NCBI RefSeq assembly: GCF_038039535.1
Contig: NZ_JBBPHP010000014.1
Coordinates: forward strand, 62,001-126,000
Direction: 5' to 3'
DNA from: Catalinimonas sp038039535
Lineage (GTDB): Bacteria; Bacteroidota; Bacteroidia; Cytophagales; Cyclobacteriaceae
Length of the DNA: 64,000 nt
Position numbers and translations under genes: made by a program. How positions within the stretch are numbered: position 1 is the stretch's first letter; the number at the start of each line of letters is the position of its first letter. Positions 55,123-63,217 of this stretch are shown here, in pieces. Below the pieces are notes generated by a model. It was not told where the DNA came from, made no database searches, and worked only from the letters and a program-made list of their open reading frames with translations.

Positions 55123-55320
55123 AACTTAAAGGTTAGTGATGAAAGAATAAGTTGAACCAACTAGCACCTTTATGAGGCATGTAGGTCTATCGTTCTATAG
55201 GGTCAAAGGTTCAACATTTTAGGAAAAGGAGGACTAACACAATGTCAAGGTCTTAAGCCTAAGCAAGCCACGAGTTCTCCTCCTTTTCTCTAAAGTTAAG
55301 AATAGGATTATTTTGTAGGA
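55123..55320 (-). ncRNA. Candidate bridge-RNA region of IS110-type element
   Basis: The noncoding stretch before the transposase start carries two long inverted repeats: GTTGAACC at 55151-55158 with GGTTCAAC at 55208-55215, and AAAAGGAGGA at 55224-55233 with TCCTCCTTTT at 55278-55287. IS110-group elements are known to encode a structured bridge RNA upstream of the transposase. The call is by position and structure only. Confidence 0.4.
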
Positions 55321-55443
55321 TTAAATATAAAGACGCAATCCATAATCAGCTTTTAGGTATATGTAAGAGTACAACTCATCTAACGCAAGGATTTCCTGAT
55401 CATTTGGTGGCAATAATGTTTCGGGTAAAGCGGGGTTATTCAT
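55321..55443 (-). pseudogene. Middle part of the dead IS1-family transposase
   Basis: The minus strand from 55443 reads MNNPALPETLLPPNDQEILA, then LDELYSYIYLK, which matches the IS1 transposase segment before its catalytic core (LDEL). A one-base frame change follows (LWIASL in the next frame), and IS1 homology resumes only beyond the IS110 element at 54345. The zinc-ribbon N-terminus is too decayed to call. Confidence 0.65.
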
Positions 55444-55957
55444 GGCTTTTTTTAGTTCAGTGTGCTATCTGGGGTTCAATACCTTTGATTACGATAATCT
55501 GGGAAGCTACCTACCTCATTTGCTGTTTTTTGCTTTTTTCCAGCAATATCCTCTTTAGGTAAATATTCTTCCATTCACTCCTCCATACCTATATCATCTC
55601 GTTTATTCAAATGCTGTTCAAGGGCAAATAGATTTTTTCAAGCTTCAATTATTTTGATTGGTATATCCTCTTGAAATCTCATCAAATCATTTTTGCAATA
55701 TGTATTTATTGCTGGTACCCAGAGAAGATATGCTTGATTGCCTTTGCTCATAAATTGCTTCCAATCGTTTGTCTATTAGATCATTTGGCAGAGTTTAGTC
55801 CTCAGTTAAGTCCAGGTAATGTGTATGTTCCCGATTGTATACTGATTACAAGTTTAAACCCCTTTCCCTGCAAAATCATAGCCTTTGGCTGCAAATTTTT
55901 GGCTGGTGAAGATAAGTGTGACTACCTTCTGTCATTGTCTATTATATGCTGCTCCTA
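55444..55957. other. Intergenic region upstream of permease gene
   Basis: About 510 bases lie between the IS1 remnant and the permease. A 95-codon frame at 55671-55958 overlaps the permease start and has no recognisable sense. Traces of the IS1 N-terminus may extend to about 55500. The permease promoter is not identified. Confidence 0.4.
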
Positions 55958-58378
55958 ATGATTAAAAGTTACTTCGCCATTGCCATCAGAAACTTTCTCA
56001 AGCACAGAAGTTTTACCCTCATCAACCTGCTGGGTCTTTCCATTGCACTTGCCTGTGCGATGCTTACTTACCTCTTCATTGAAGAAGAGTTTAGCTTTGA
56101 TAGCTTTCATACCCATAAGGACAGGATCTTTCGTACTGTTCTGGTAGAAACCAACCAAAGCAGTAATGCTGTAGAATACCAGGTAACCCATCCTTACCCT
56201 TTAGGACCTGCAATGAAAGAGGACCTACCGGAAGTAGCGAATTTTGTGAGAGTATCTTTTAGGGTTAACAAGTTTGTGAAAAACAGAGATCTCATCAATG
56301 AAGAATCATTCCTCTTTGCTGATTCATCTCTCTTCCAGGTATTCAGCTTTCCTCTCGTTTATGGTAATCCGGAGAAAGCACTAACCCAACCTCATACGGT
56401 AGCCATCAGTGAACGAATTGCCAGGCAATACTTTGGTGATACAAATCCTCTGGGACAAACACTAGACATCAGGCTTGACGATACATTTGAAGCCTACGAA
56501 GTAACTGCTGTATTCAAAGATATTCCTTCCAACTCCAGCATTCATTCTGACTTTTTCCTTCCAATGCTCAAAGAAACCCTGGGCAAAGACAAAAAATACA
56601 TCAACGATCCTGAGATGAACCTGTGGTGGGTATCAGCTTACCAGACTTATGTGCTACTGGAGGAAAAGGCAGTAGTAAAGCATATGGATGAAAAACTAGC
56701 CACCTTCAGACAACAGTATTTTTCAGATGACAAAGAGGCTTTACTGGATCTTCATGGGGGAGAAGGAAGTAATTTTTCTCGAACCTACCTGCTACAACCT
56801 ATTACCAGCATTCACCTTAACACCCAAATTAAAACGAAAGGAATCGGTAGCAATCCAATGTACTCCTACATCCTGATGGCTGTGGCTGCCTGTATCTTAT
56901 TGCTGGCCTCAGTCAACTTTATGTTGCTTTCTATCAGTCGTTCCAACAGCAGGGCCAAAGAAGTGGGGATCAGAAAAGTAGTAGGAGCAAGAAAGGGACA
57001 ACTGATTTTACAATTTTGGAGCGAAGCGATTCTAACTTACTTTTTAGCACTATTATTAGCCTTTCTTGTAAGTGGATTGATATTGCCCTTATTCAATGCG
57101 TTGGCACAAAAATCACTTTCTCTTACACATCTTTTTTCTCTTAAAGGAATACTTGTTTTGATGGGTATCACACTATTCACAGGTAGCCTGGCTGGTGCTT
57201 ATCCTTCCCTTTTGATGTCAGGCTTAAACGTGCTGTCAGTGTTCAAAAACAAAACAGGTCTGGGAAGAAAAAGAGTGGCTCCCCAAATGATGCTTTCTTT
57301 CCAGTTCATGCTGCCTATCGTTTTTCTATCCATCACTTTAGTCATGGTCTTACAGCTTCGTCATATGCGAAAGAAAGACCTGGGTTTTGAACCCGAACAG
57401 GTATTGGTGGTAGAGAATAATACCGCTGACCAGAAACAGACTTTTGAGCGTTTCAAACAAGCGGTCAGCTATCAAACAGGCATATTAGATGTTAGTGCTA
57501 CCGATGCTGCCTTTACCAGGGGAAGCACTGTCTTTTACATGCGCAAAAGTGAGGAAGAGGAGATGCGCATGACGTGGGCCTATCATGTAACGCCTAACTT
57601 TTTTGATTTATTGAATATTGCCATCAGTCAGGGCAGAGGATTTGATACTCAGATCGCATCGGACTCCACCGAAGCAGTGGTCGTCAATCAGGCACTGGTA
57701 AAGTATTGGGATATAGAAGATCCAATCGGAAAAGAATTAGATGGATATCGCATCATTGGCGTAGTAGAGGACTTTAATTTCCAGTCGCTCAAAGGTGAAA
57801 TAGAACCACTGATGTTTTCTTTGGCAGGAGAGCGAAATAAGCTGCAACATATTCTAGTAAAACTAAATACTCAGGATATTGGCCATACCCTGGAGAATCT
57901 AAGACAGGTGTGGGCATCACTGGATACAGAACTACCGTTTCAGTATAGTATTCTGGATGAGGATATGCAGGCTCTTTATGAAGAAGATGCTCGCTGGATG
58001 AAAATTTTACAGTGGATTTCGGTTTTATCAGTACTCATTGCCTGTATGGGTTTAGTAGGGGTGATGGGACTGACCGTAGCAGTGCGTACCAAAGAGATCG
58101 GTATCCGCAAAGTATTGGGAGCTTCAGTAAATAATCTGCTTATACTTTTAGGGAAGGATTACATCAGGCTTATCTTAATAGCTTTTGCCATAGGCATACC
58201 TGTAGCCAACTACTTCATCAGTGAATGGTTACAAAATTTTGCTTACCGCGTAGAGATCCAGTGGTGGCTCTATGCTGTGCCTGGTATTATGGTATTGGTA
58301 ATAGCGGGCTTCTCAGTGAGCAGGCTCACCTGGAAAGCTGCCCGTCAGAACCCGGTAGATAGCCTACGGTATGAGTAA
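55958..58378 (+). CDS. FtsX/MacB-type ABC transporter permease
   Basis: The product is about 806 residues from ATG 55958 (MIKSYFAIAIRNFLKHRSF), which matches the usual start of this family; an ATG four codons upstream is possible. It has an N-terminal transmembrane segment, a periplasmic MacB_PCD domain, a cluster of membrane spans near residues 295-460 with an FtsX motif (SRAKEVGIRKVVGARKGQL), a second PCD, and a final FtsX block (VRTKEIGIRKVLGASVNNLL). This double-domain, eight-span form is common in Bacteroidota, often paired with separate ATPases. No ATPase gene is next to it here. The substrate is unknown; export of lipoproteins, peptides or drugs is typical. Confidence 0.95.
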   Translation: MIKSYFAIAIRNFLKHRSFTLINLLGLSIALACAMLTYLFIEEEFSFDSFHTHKDRIFRTVLVETNQSSNAVEYQVTHPYPLGPAMKEDLPEVANFVRVSFRVNKFVKNRDLINEESFLFADSSLFQVFSFPLVYGNPEKALTQPHTVAISERIARQYFGDTNPLGQTLDIRLDDTFEAYEVTAVFKDIPSNSSIHSDFFLPMLKETLGKDKKYINDPEMNLWWVSAYQTYVLLEEKAVVKHMDEKLATFRQQYFSDDKEALLDLHGGEGSNFSRTYLLQPITSIHLNTQIKTKGIGSNPMYSYILMAVAACILLLASVNFMLLSISRSNSRAKEVGIRKVVGARKGQLILQFWSEAILTYFLALLLAFLVSGLILPLFNALAQKSLSLTHLFSLKGILVLMGITLFTGSLAGAYPSLLMSGLNVLSVFKNKTGLGRKRVAPQMMLSFQFMLPIVFLSITLVMVLQLRHMRKKDLGFEPEQVLVVENNTADQKQTFERFKQAVSYQTGILDVSATDAAFTRGSTVFYMRKSEEEEMRMTWAYHVTPNFFDLLNIAISQGRGFDTQIASDSTEAVVVNQALVKYWDIEDPIGKELDGYRIIGVVEDFNFQSLKGEIEPLMFSLAGERNKLQHILVKLNTQDIGHTLENLRQVWASLDTELPFQYSILDEDMQALYEEDARWMKILQWISVLSVLIACMGLVGVMGLTVAVRTKEIGIRKVLGASVNNLLILLGKDYIRLILIAFAIGIPVANYFISEWLQNFAYRVEIQWWLYAVPGIMVLVIAGFSVSRLTWKAARQNPVDSLRYE

Positions 58379-58407
58379 GTTCGTATAGGAACTGGTAGCA
58401 ATCCTGC

Positions 58408-58440
58408 AAAAAGGTTTGGGGGCTAGAAATGGACCTTTTT
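58408..58440. terminator. Hairpin after permease gene, likely bidirectional terminator
   Basis: AAAAAGGT at 58408-58415 can pair with ACCTTTTT at 58433-58440, with T runs on either strand. It lies between the convergent permease and the 111-residue protein gene. Confidence 0.55.
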
Positions 58441-58468
58441 AAAGCAGGACAAGACACAAGTTTCTAAC

Positions 58469-58804
58469 TTAAAGATGCATATTTTCTTGCTCTACTACTT
58501 CCCAGAAATCATCCACTTTACGTTTTTTTAGAAAAACTTTCACCATCGTTTTAGGTGTAGAAACATGGTTACTATCTTTCAAGCAAGGTGTTCTTAATAG
58601 CTCTACCTTGTCAATCCAGCGAGTTTTAATAATTTCTCTTTTCGCCTGATCTAGCTTGAGAGATTTACCTTGGAGTTCCATTACGAAGAGAGGTTCTTCA
58701 TTTAACTTTTCGGTTAGTACTTCATTGAGTTCATTCAAACTCATAGCAGATTTGGGCATGATGATCACCGAAAGAATTAATGCCAATAAAAAATGATAGA
58801 TCAT
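58469..58804 (-). CDS. Small exported protein, unknown function
   Basis: The 111-residue product has a signal-like N-terminus (MIYHFLLALILSVIIMPKSAMS). A mature part of about 90 residues is rich in Lys, Glu and Leu, with WIDKVELLRTPCLKDSN and VKVFLKKRKVDDFWEVVEQ. The C-terminal pattern resembles TonB-like or CarboxypepD-plug segments in outer-membrane proteins, but no family can be named. It lies alone between a convergent permease and a region without genes. Confidence 0.6.
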   Translation of the reverse strand: MIYHFLLALILSVIIMPKSAMSLNELNEVLTEKLNEEPLFVMELQGKSLKLDQAKREIIKTRWIDKVELLRTPCLKDSNHVSTPKTMVKVFLKKRKVDDFWEVVEQENMHL

Positions 58805-59101
58805 AAATTCGTTCTTAATTTATTTAAGAAATAACATGGGTATTAGGATAAAGGAAGAAGTAATTCTCCTAATGAAAAAAAGAGGTCTATAGAATCAAAA
58901 AGCAAGTGACAATATACCATACCTATGATACACTGAGAGAAGATAAGTAGTATCATAAGTTTATGATATAATACTGATCCGACCACGCCAAGGCAATTCG
59001 TGTATAAATGAAATTTAATATGTAGGTAACGCAAAGTATTGGGGAACGTATTCTCACATGCTAGCATACATATCTACTTGAAGTGAGTAATAGCTGAATA
59101 T

Positions 59102-59827
59102 TTAGTTTTCCAGAACAGTATTAGAATTACCTTCATTATTAAGTTCTCCTATTTTGAGTCCAATAGGTAAAGAAGCTGCTATCACAGAGTTCCCTCCTCG
59201 CTCATCTTCTAAAACGAATAGAAAAAAATATTCTCCATCTTCTAACTCTTCAGGACGAGTCACTACAAATTTTTTGTTTTGCACAAACATGACTCCCGGA
59301 GGAATACTTCCTTTGACTAATTTCGCATCTTTAATAGCTCCATCAGGATCATGAAATTGAGCAATGACATCTCCTACTTTGTAGTGATTGGTAAGTTTGG
59401 GATGAGTAAACTTGGGTTGAGCAATACGAATAGAAGCTTCTACATCAGTATAGTTTACAGCTTCTAATAACTTAAATTTTATCTTTTCAATAAAGCTATT
59501 CCCATGGCTATCAATGAACTCTACTTTGACTTTATATTTACCCGTTTTGATTTTATTATCTTGCCTGACTGCCATAGTTCCATCGTTAAAGATGGAAATA
59601 CCTTCCGGCATCTCTCCTTTTAATACTTGAGTAGCCACTATTTTATTCTCTGCTTCTGTACCGCTCACTCCCAGAATCTTTCCCTGATACAAATGATTTA
59701 CAGGTGTTGAAGACATCACGTGATACTGAAAGTCCTTATTTTCAGCTTGAGCATTTACGAATTGCACGCTTACAATTGATAACAAACTTATTATTAAGCT
59801 GCCTACCTTTGAAATTGTTGTGAACAT
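59102..59827 (-). CDS. Exported protein with Ig-like (He_PIG-type) modules
   Basis: I start at ATG 59827, which directly precedes a signal peptide (MFTTISKVGSLIISLLSIVSVQ); a start at 59854 would add nine residues. The mature part, about 210 residues, reads as two similar beta modules. Each has the pattern of putative-Ig/cadherin-like domains: a motif like LKGEMPEGISIFNDGTMAV then GKYKVKVEFID in the first, and LVKGSIPPGVMFVQNKKFVV then LEDGEYFFLFVLEDERGG in the second. Such domains occur in surface proteins and bind protein or sugar partners. No sorting tail is seen. Confidence 0.72.
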   Translation of the reverse strand: MFTTISKVGSLIISLLSIVSVQFVNAQAENKDFQYHVMSSTPVNHLYQGKILGVSGTEAENKIVATQVLKGEMPEGISIFNDGTMAVRQDNKIKTGKYKVKVEFIDSHGNSFIEKIKFKLLEAVNYTDVEASIRIAQPKFTHPKLTNHYKVGDVIAQFHDPDGAIKDAKLVKGSIPPGVMFVQNKKFVVTRPEELEDGEYFFLFVLEDERGGNSVIAASLPIGLKIGELNNEGNSNTVLEN

Positions 59828-59854
59828 GATAAACTTCAATTTGTGGTTTAACAA

Positions 59855-60310
59855 TCAAAAACTAGATCTTCATAATATTTTAATGCTCAAACTTATTCAT
59901 CAATACAGTTTCGTCCTAATATATGAGTGTAAACACCATGAAGATATCAAGTAGTATTCCCAGGAGAATTAACTGATTTATTAAAAAAAAAGCTATCTTA
60001 AAATGAAAAAGGCTTAAAAATTAATGTGTATGGCAATACATTTTTTATTCAATTTTGATTATCAGTTTGTTTAACGATTAAATGTTTCATTAAAAAAAAA
60101 GGTATAAGATGTAATTTTAGCATAAAAATTTTAGGAAAAAATGAGTTTATCAACCGCACTAAATATACTTATGTAGTTTGCTTAGTGAAAACACAACGTA
60201 TGCTGTACAGTAGCCATCTTAAGTTGGTATGGTGATTTTTACAGTTCAGCTTATTAAAACAAAAAAGGTGAGCATTGCTCACCTTTGACTATTCTTTTAT
60301 GTAGCTAAAC
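59855..60310. other. Intergenic region, AT-rich
   Basis: Apart from the terminator at 60264-60286, this stretch holds several homopolymer A runs and no frame or motif I can support. Confidence 0.5.
60264..60286 (-). terminator. Rho-independent terminator after T9SS-like gene
   Basis: AAAGGTGAGC at 60264-60273 and GCTCACCTTT at 60277-60286 form a perfect 10-base stem with a 3-base loop. On the minus strand a T run follows. The gene at 60311 ends 25 bases upstream on that strand. Confidence 0.9.
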
Positions 60311-60958
60311 TTATAAAATCATAACTTTTTGTTGATGCTGGTTGCCTTGATCGCTGAACATCACAAGTAAGTATGCACCAGGCTTGACCTGCTCAGGTAG
60401 GCGAAGACAATTAGTATCCCCCCCTTCAGGAAAGAAAGAAAATACCACCATACCACTGAAATCTAATAGCCTGATTTCACTGATTGGAACTTGTGAAGCT
60501 GCTAACTTCAGATAATTATCGCTTATCACCCTAGGGTAGGTTTCATAACTATTTTCCTCTAACCTTTCAATGGAAGCACTAATGATATTATGAAACTCCA
60601 CATTGCCGTCCAGATCCGTAGTGCTGAGGCAATAATAAGCTAGACCTTGTAAAGGATTTTTATCAACAAATTTGTAATTAACTTTTTTATCAGCGTCACT
60701 TTTACCCTCTACTTTACCTATGACTTTAAACTCCATGTTACTTGTAGCCCGTTCTATCCTAAAACTATCTACATCCTTTTCTAGAGCAGTATTCCAGGCT
60801 AACTGAACAGTATTTTCTTGTACTACACTTGTAAATGAGAGGAGTTGAATAGAGCCAGAGAAGATTAAATCTTCGGGTTTTTCAGAGGAGATACTATTTT
60901 GTGCAAGGAGAGGTAATCCATTAATAACTAAGGCAAGAGCGTAAATAAGTCTTTTCAT
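60311..60958 (-). CDS. Exported protein with T9SS-like C-terminal region
   Basis: I start at ATG 60958, giving the signal peptide MKRLIYALALVINGLPLLAQ; the frame from 61003 adds 15 residues without sense. The 215-residue product has a fibronectin-like module (VQLAWNTALEKDVDSFRIER ... YKFVDKNPLQGLAYYCL). The last 70 residues (YETYPRVISDNYLKL, RLLDFSGMVVFSF, PGAYLLVMFS, QQKVMIL) resemble a type A T9SS sorting domain, though the usual opening N-P is not clear. Such small proteins are common T9SS cargo in this phylum. A terminator follows 25 bases downstream. Confidence 0.75.
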   Translation of the reverse strand: MKRLIYALALVINGLPLLAQNSISSEKPEDLIFSGSIQLLSFTSVVQENTVQLAWNTALEKDVDSFRIERATSNMEFKVIGKVEGKSDADKKVNYKFVDKNPLQGLAYYCLSTTDLDGNVEFHNIISASIERLEENSYETYPRVISDNYLKLAASQVPISEIRLLDFSGMVVFSFFPEGGDTNCLRLPEQVKPGAYLLVMFSDQGNQHQQKVMIL

Positions 60959-61073
60959 AAGGAATGGTTTAATATGATGTACTATTTGTGTACCTATTAA
61001 CACAAATATAACTATATATATTTAAAATATCACTATTCTAATAATTATTTTACATATTTCTTACTTTACTTGG

Positions 61074-61379
61074 ATGAAGATGAGGGAGAATATGGGACTA
61101 AAGGTCTTCAATCCTAATGAATCCTACAGTGTAGGAAAAGCTGGCAGTGTCAAGTGCAATTCTTTTCTAAGGCTTCCATATTGCGCGCAAAAAAGAGAGG
61201 GCATGACGGTTAATAACTTCATTAAGTTTGGAGAGCACTATCAAATACAGTATATCAAGCAGTACGGAAAATTCGTAATGCTGAGAAAGGGTAGGAGGTA
61301 CAGGTATACCTTGATTCACGTAGAAACCTTCTACGTTGAGATACCTTATGATTTAGAGACTGGAATAAGAGCATGTTGA
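61074..61379 (+). CDS. Small protein of unknown function, 3' end changed by an IS insertion
   Basis: A 101-codon frame from ATG 61074 gives a basic, soluble-looking protein (MTVNNFIKFGEHYQIQYIK, MLRKGRRYRYTLIHVETFYV). No signal or known domain is visible. The IS5-type element starts at 61369 inside its last codons and supplies the stop. Without the insertion the frame would have run on for about ten codons (ISKYIYLFI) past the target site. Function and reality of the gene are uncertain; a start at 61092 is also possible. Confidence 0.4.
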   Translation: MKMRENMGLKVFNPNESYSVGKAGSVKCNSFLRLPYCAQKREGMTVNNFIKFGEHYQIQYIKQYGKFVMLRKGRRYRYTLIHVETFYVEIPYDLETGIRAC

Positions 61380-62233
61380 AATTTTGAAAATGGCGGGCCA
61401 GTGCGTAAACTTTGGGTTAACCAAAACCTAAAAGTTCATGCAAACACAGTACAAAAGACTGACCGACCCGCAGTGGGAAATTATGAAAGAATGTTTACCT
61501 ATCCAACGAAAGCGTAAATATGACCTGCGCGACATTGTCGATGCTATTCTCTGGTATCTACGCGTAGGCGGACAATGGCGGAACCTACCGGAAAGCTATC
61601 CGCCTTATGCCATTGTCTACTATTACTTTGGTACTTGGAAGCGCAATGGAACGCTGGATAGGCTCAATGTTTTTTTAAACCAAAAGGAACGTAAAAGAGT
61701 GGGAAAAGAAGCAACGCCTAGCATGGTAAGTATTGATACACAATCAGTTAAGGCAGTACCTTTTGTTCAGGAAGCACGAGGTGTGGATGGCAATAAGCGC
61801 ATCAATGGCCGTAAGCGGCATGTGTTAACTGACACGCTAGGTTTGGTATGGGGCGTAGTGGTTCATGCGGCTAATCGGGCAGACGGTGCCACTGCTCAAC
61901 GTGTTGTCGCTCCTTTACAAGGCTATCTACATCGGATGAAAAAGATACTAGCCGATGCGGCTTATGAGAAGAACTTCTTAGCATGGGTGCAGGCTAATAT
62001 GCTGAGTGTAGAGCTAGAGATATCATCCCGACCACCTAGTCAGGAAGGTTTCGTGCCTGTCAAATGGCGATGGGTGACGGAACGCTGCTTTGGAAGCTTT
62101 AACTTCTTTAGAAGGCTGGACAAAGATCACGAAAAAACTACCCGAAGCGCAGAAGCTTGGGTACTATGGCAGAACTGTCAAATGATTATTAACCGCCTGG
62201 CGTAAATACCAAACAGAATTTTTTAACATGCTC
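61369..62233 (+). mobile_element. IS5-family insertion sequence, complete
   Basis: The element of about 865 bases has near-matching terminal inverted repeats: GAGCATGTTGAAATTTTG at the left (61369-61386) and the complement of CAGAATTTTTTAACATGCTC at the right (62214-62233), with matching outer nine bases. The flanks are both TAA (61366-61368 and 62234-62236), a 3-base target duplication of the TNA type known for IS5 relatives. It contains one intact transposase gene. Confidence 0.9.
61438..62205 (+). CDS. IS5-family transposase
   Basis: The 255-residue product is a single-frame DDE transposase. An N-terminal DUF4096-type part (LTDPQWEIMKECLP, DIVDAILWYLRVGGQWRNLP) is followed by the catalytic residues in SIDTQSVKA (first Asp), ILADAAYEKNF (second Asp) and WVTERCFGSFNFFRRL (Glu). 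No frame break is seen, so it is probably active. It begins 69 bases inside the left end of the element. The family usually makes 3-base target duplications, which fits the flanks. Confidence 0.95.
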   Translation: MQTQYKRLTDPQWEIMKECLPIQRKRKYDLRDIVDAILWYLRVGGQWRNLPESYPPYAIVYYYFGTWKRNGTLDRLNVFLNQKERKRVGKEATPSMVSIDTQSVKAVPFVQEARGVDGNKRINGRKRHVLTDTLGLVWGVVVHAANRADGATAQRVVAPLQGYLHRMKKILADAAYEKNFLAWVQANMLSVELEISSRPPSQEGFVPVKWRWVTERCFGSFNFFRRLDKDHEKTTRSAEAWVLWQNCQMIINRLA

Positions 62234-62236
62234 TAA

Positions 62237-63217
62237 GTAAATACATTTATCTCTTTATCTAGAAGAGATTACTATATAAAATATAAGCACGATCTTTAAA
62301 CGCTTTATCAACCTTACTTCACAAAAATCCCTACTTCTGTTCATCTTTCATCCAGTATCAAAGTGATAAGAGCCTTTCATTTCATAGGGATAACCATATT
62401 AGATTACCTACAATATTAAAAGCATAGGTGCAGCAACTGCTTTCTTGAGTTATTTATTTGCGAATAAATCTAAATACAGTTGGTGCCAAGAAACGCATTT
62501 CTTAGTATAATAACGAACACCAAGAAAAATTGAAAGCAAAGTTTAGTGTAGGTCTTCCATTAAGCTGCAATCAAACAATATCTGAGTATTAACTATTCTC
62601 AAATTTTCTATCTCAATTTGTTCTTTCAAGATATTATTACCCCCCTATCTCTGTAGCTAATACCTGCAATGTTATTTTTTCTTCATGGTTCGAGATTCTA
62701 ACAAATTAAAATGAATTCTTTTTGAGACTAAATATTATCAAGCTTAACGTTTGAGCCTAATTCTAAAACTAGTTATCAAGTTATCGCTATTGGGGTAGTC
62801 TGCAAATAATTAAATTTCACTTTATATTTTGCTAAAGCACCCTCTGTAAAAATATAGCTTTATGATAATAATTAAGGGTATTATCCCATAAAAAAATAAA
62901 TATTAAGTGTTTTCAAAATTAGAAAAGTTATATCAAATAGCTCCTAATTCAATACTTTAATAGTATTCATTCCTCAGCTGATTATACCCACTTCCTGAAT
63001 AGAATTTTTAGCATTACTCATGTAATTTTTACTCATACATACCAAATTAAGAATTTGAAAAAGGAAATAGTTTTACGGCCTTAATCGGTAAAAATAAATC
63101 TGAATATTATCTATTTCTTTTACAAGTTATAATTGACTAACACCTACTCACCTTCCTACCGTTTCAAACGATTTATCTCCGATTAGTAACGATCATTGAG
63201 TAATCAACCCAAAAAGA
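62237..63217. other. About 1 kb without genes
   Basis: This AT-rich stretch has stops in all frames and no convincing ORF, hairpin terminator, tRNA or repeat that I can see. It must carry the promoter of the secreted protein that follows. It could include decayed sequence. Confidence 0.6.

Larger units (their letters stand above)
54365..55320 (-). mobile_element. IS110-type element inserted in an IS1 transposase gene (approximate limits)
   Basis: The element contains a shortened IS110 transposase (54553-55122) and a noncoding left part rich in inverted repeats (55123-55320). Its ends are inferred from where IS1-transposase sequence stops on both sides. IS110 elements have no classical terminal repeats, and none are seen. 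Confidence 0.6.

Noticed and set aside
55671..55958. A 95-codon plus-strand frame ending at the permease start.
   Set aside because: The sequence is cysteine-rich without pattern and overlaps the permease start in another frame.
58843..59067. A 74-codon minus-strand frame rich in Leu, Ile and Phe.
   Set aside because: Composition follows the AT-rich spacer, no start context is seen, and there is no similarity to a known small membrane protein.
62237..63217. A search for a hidden gene or decayed element in the 1-kb gap.
   Set aside because: Stops occur in all frames and no segment resembles a transposase or known RNA.
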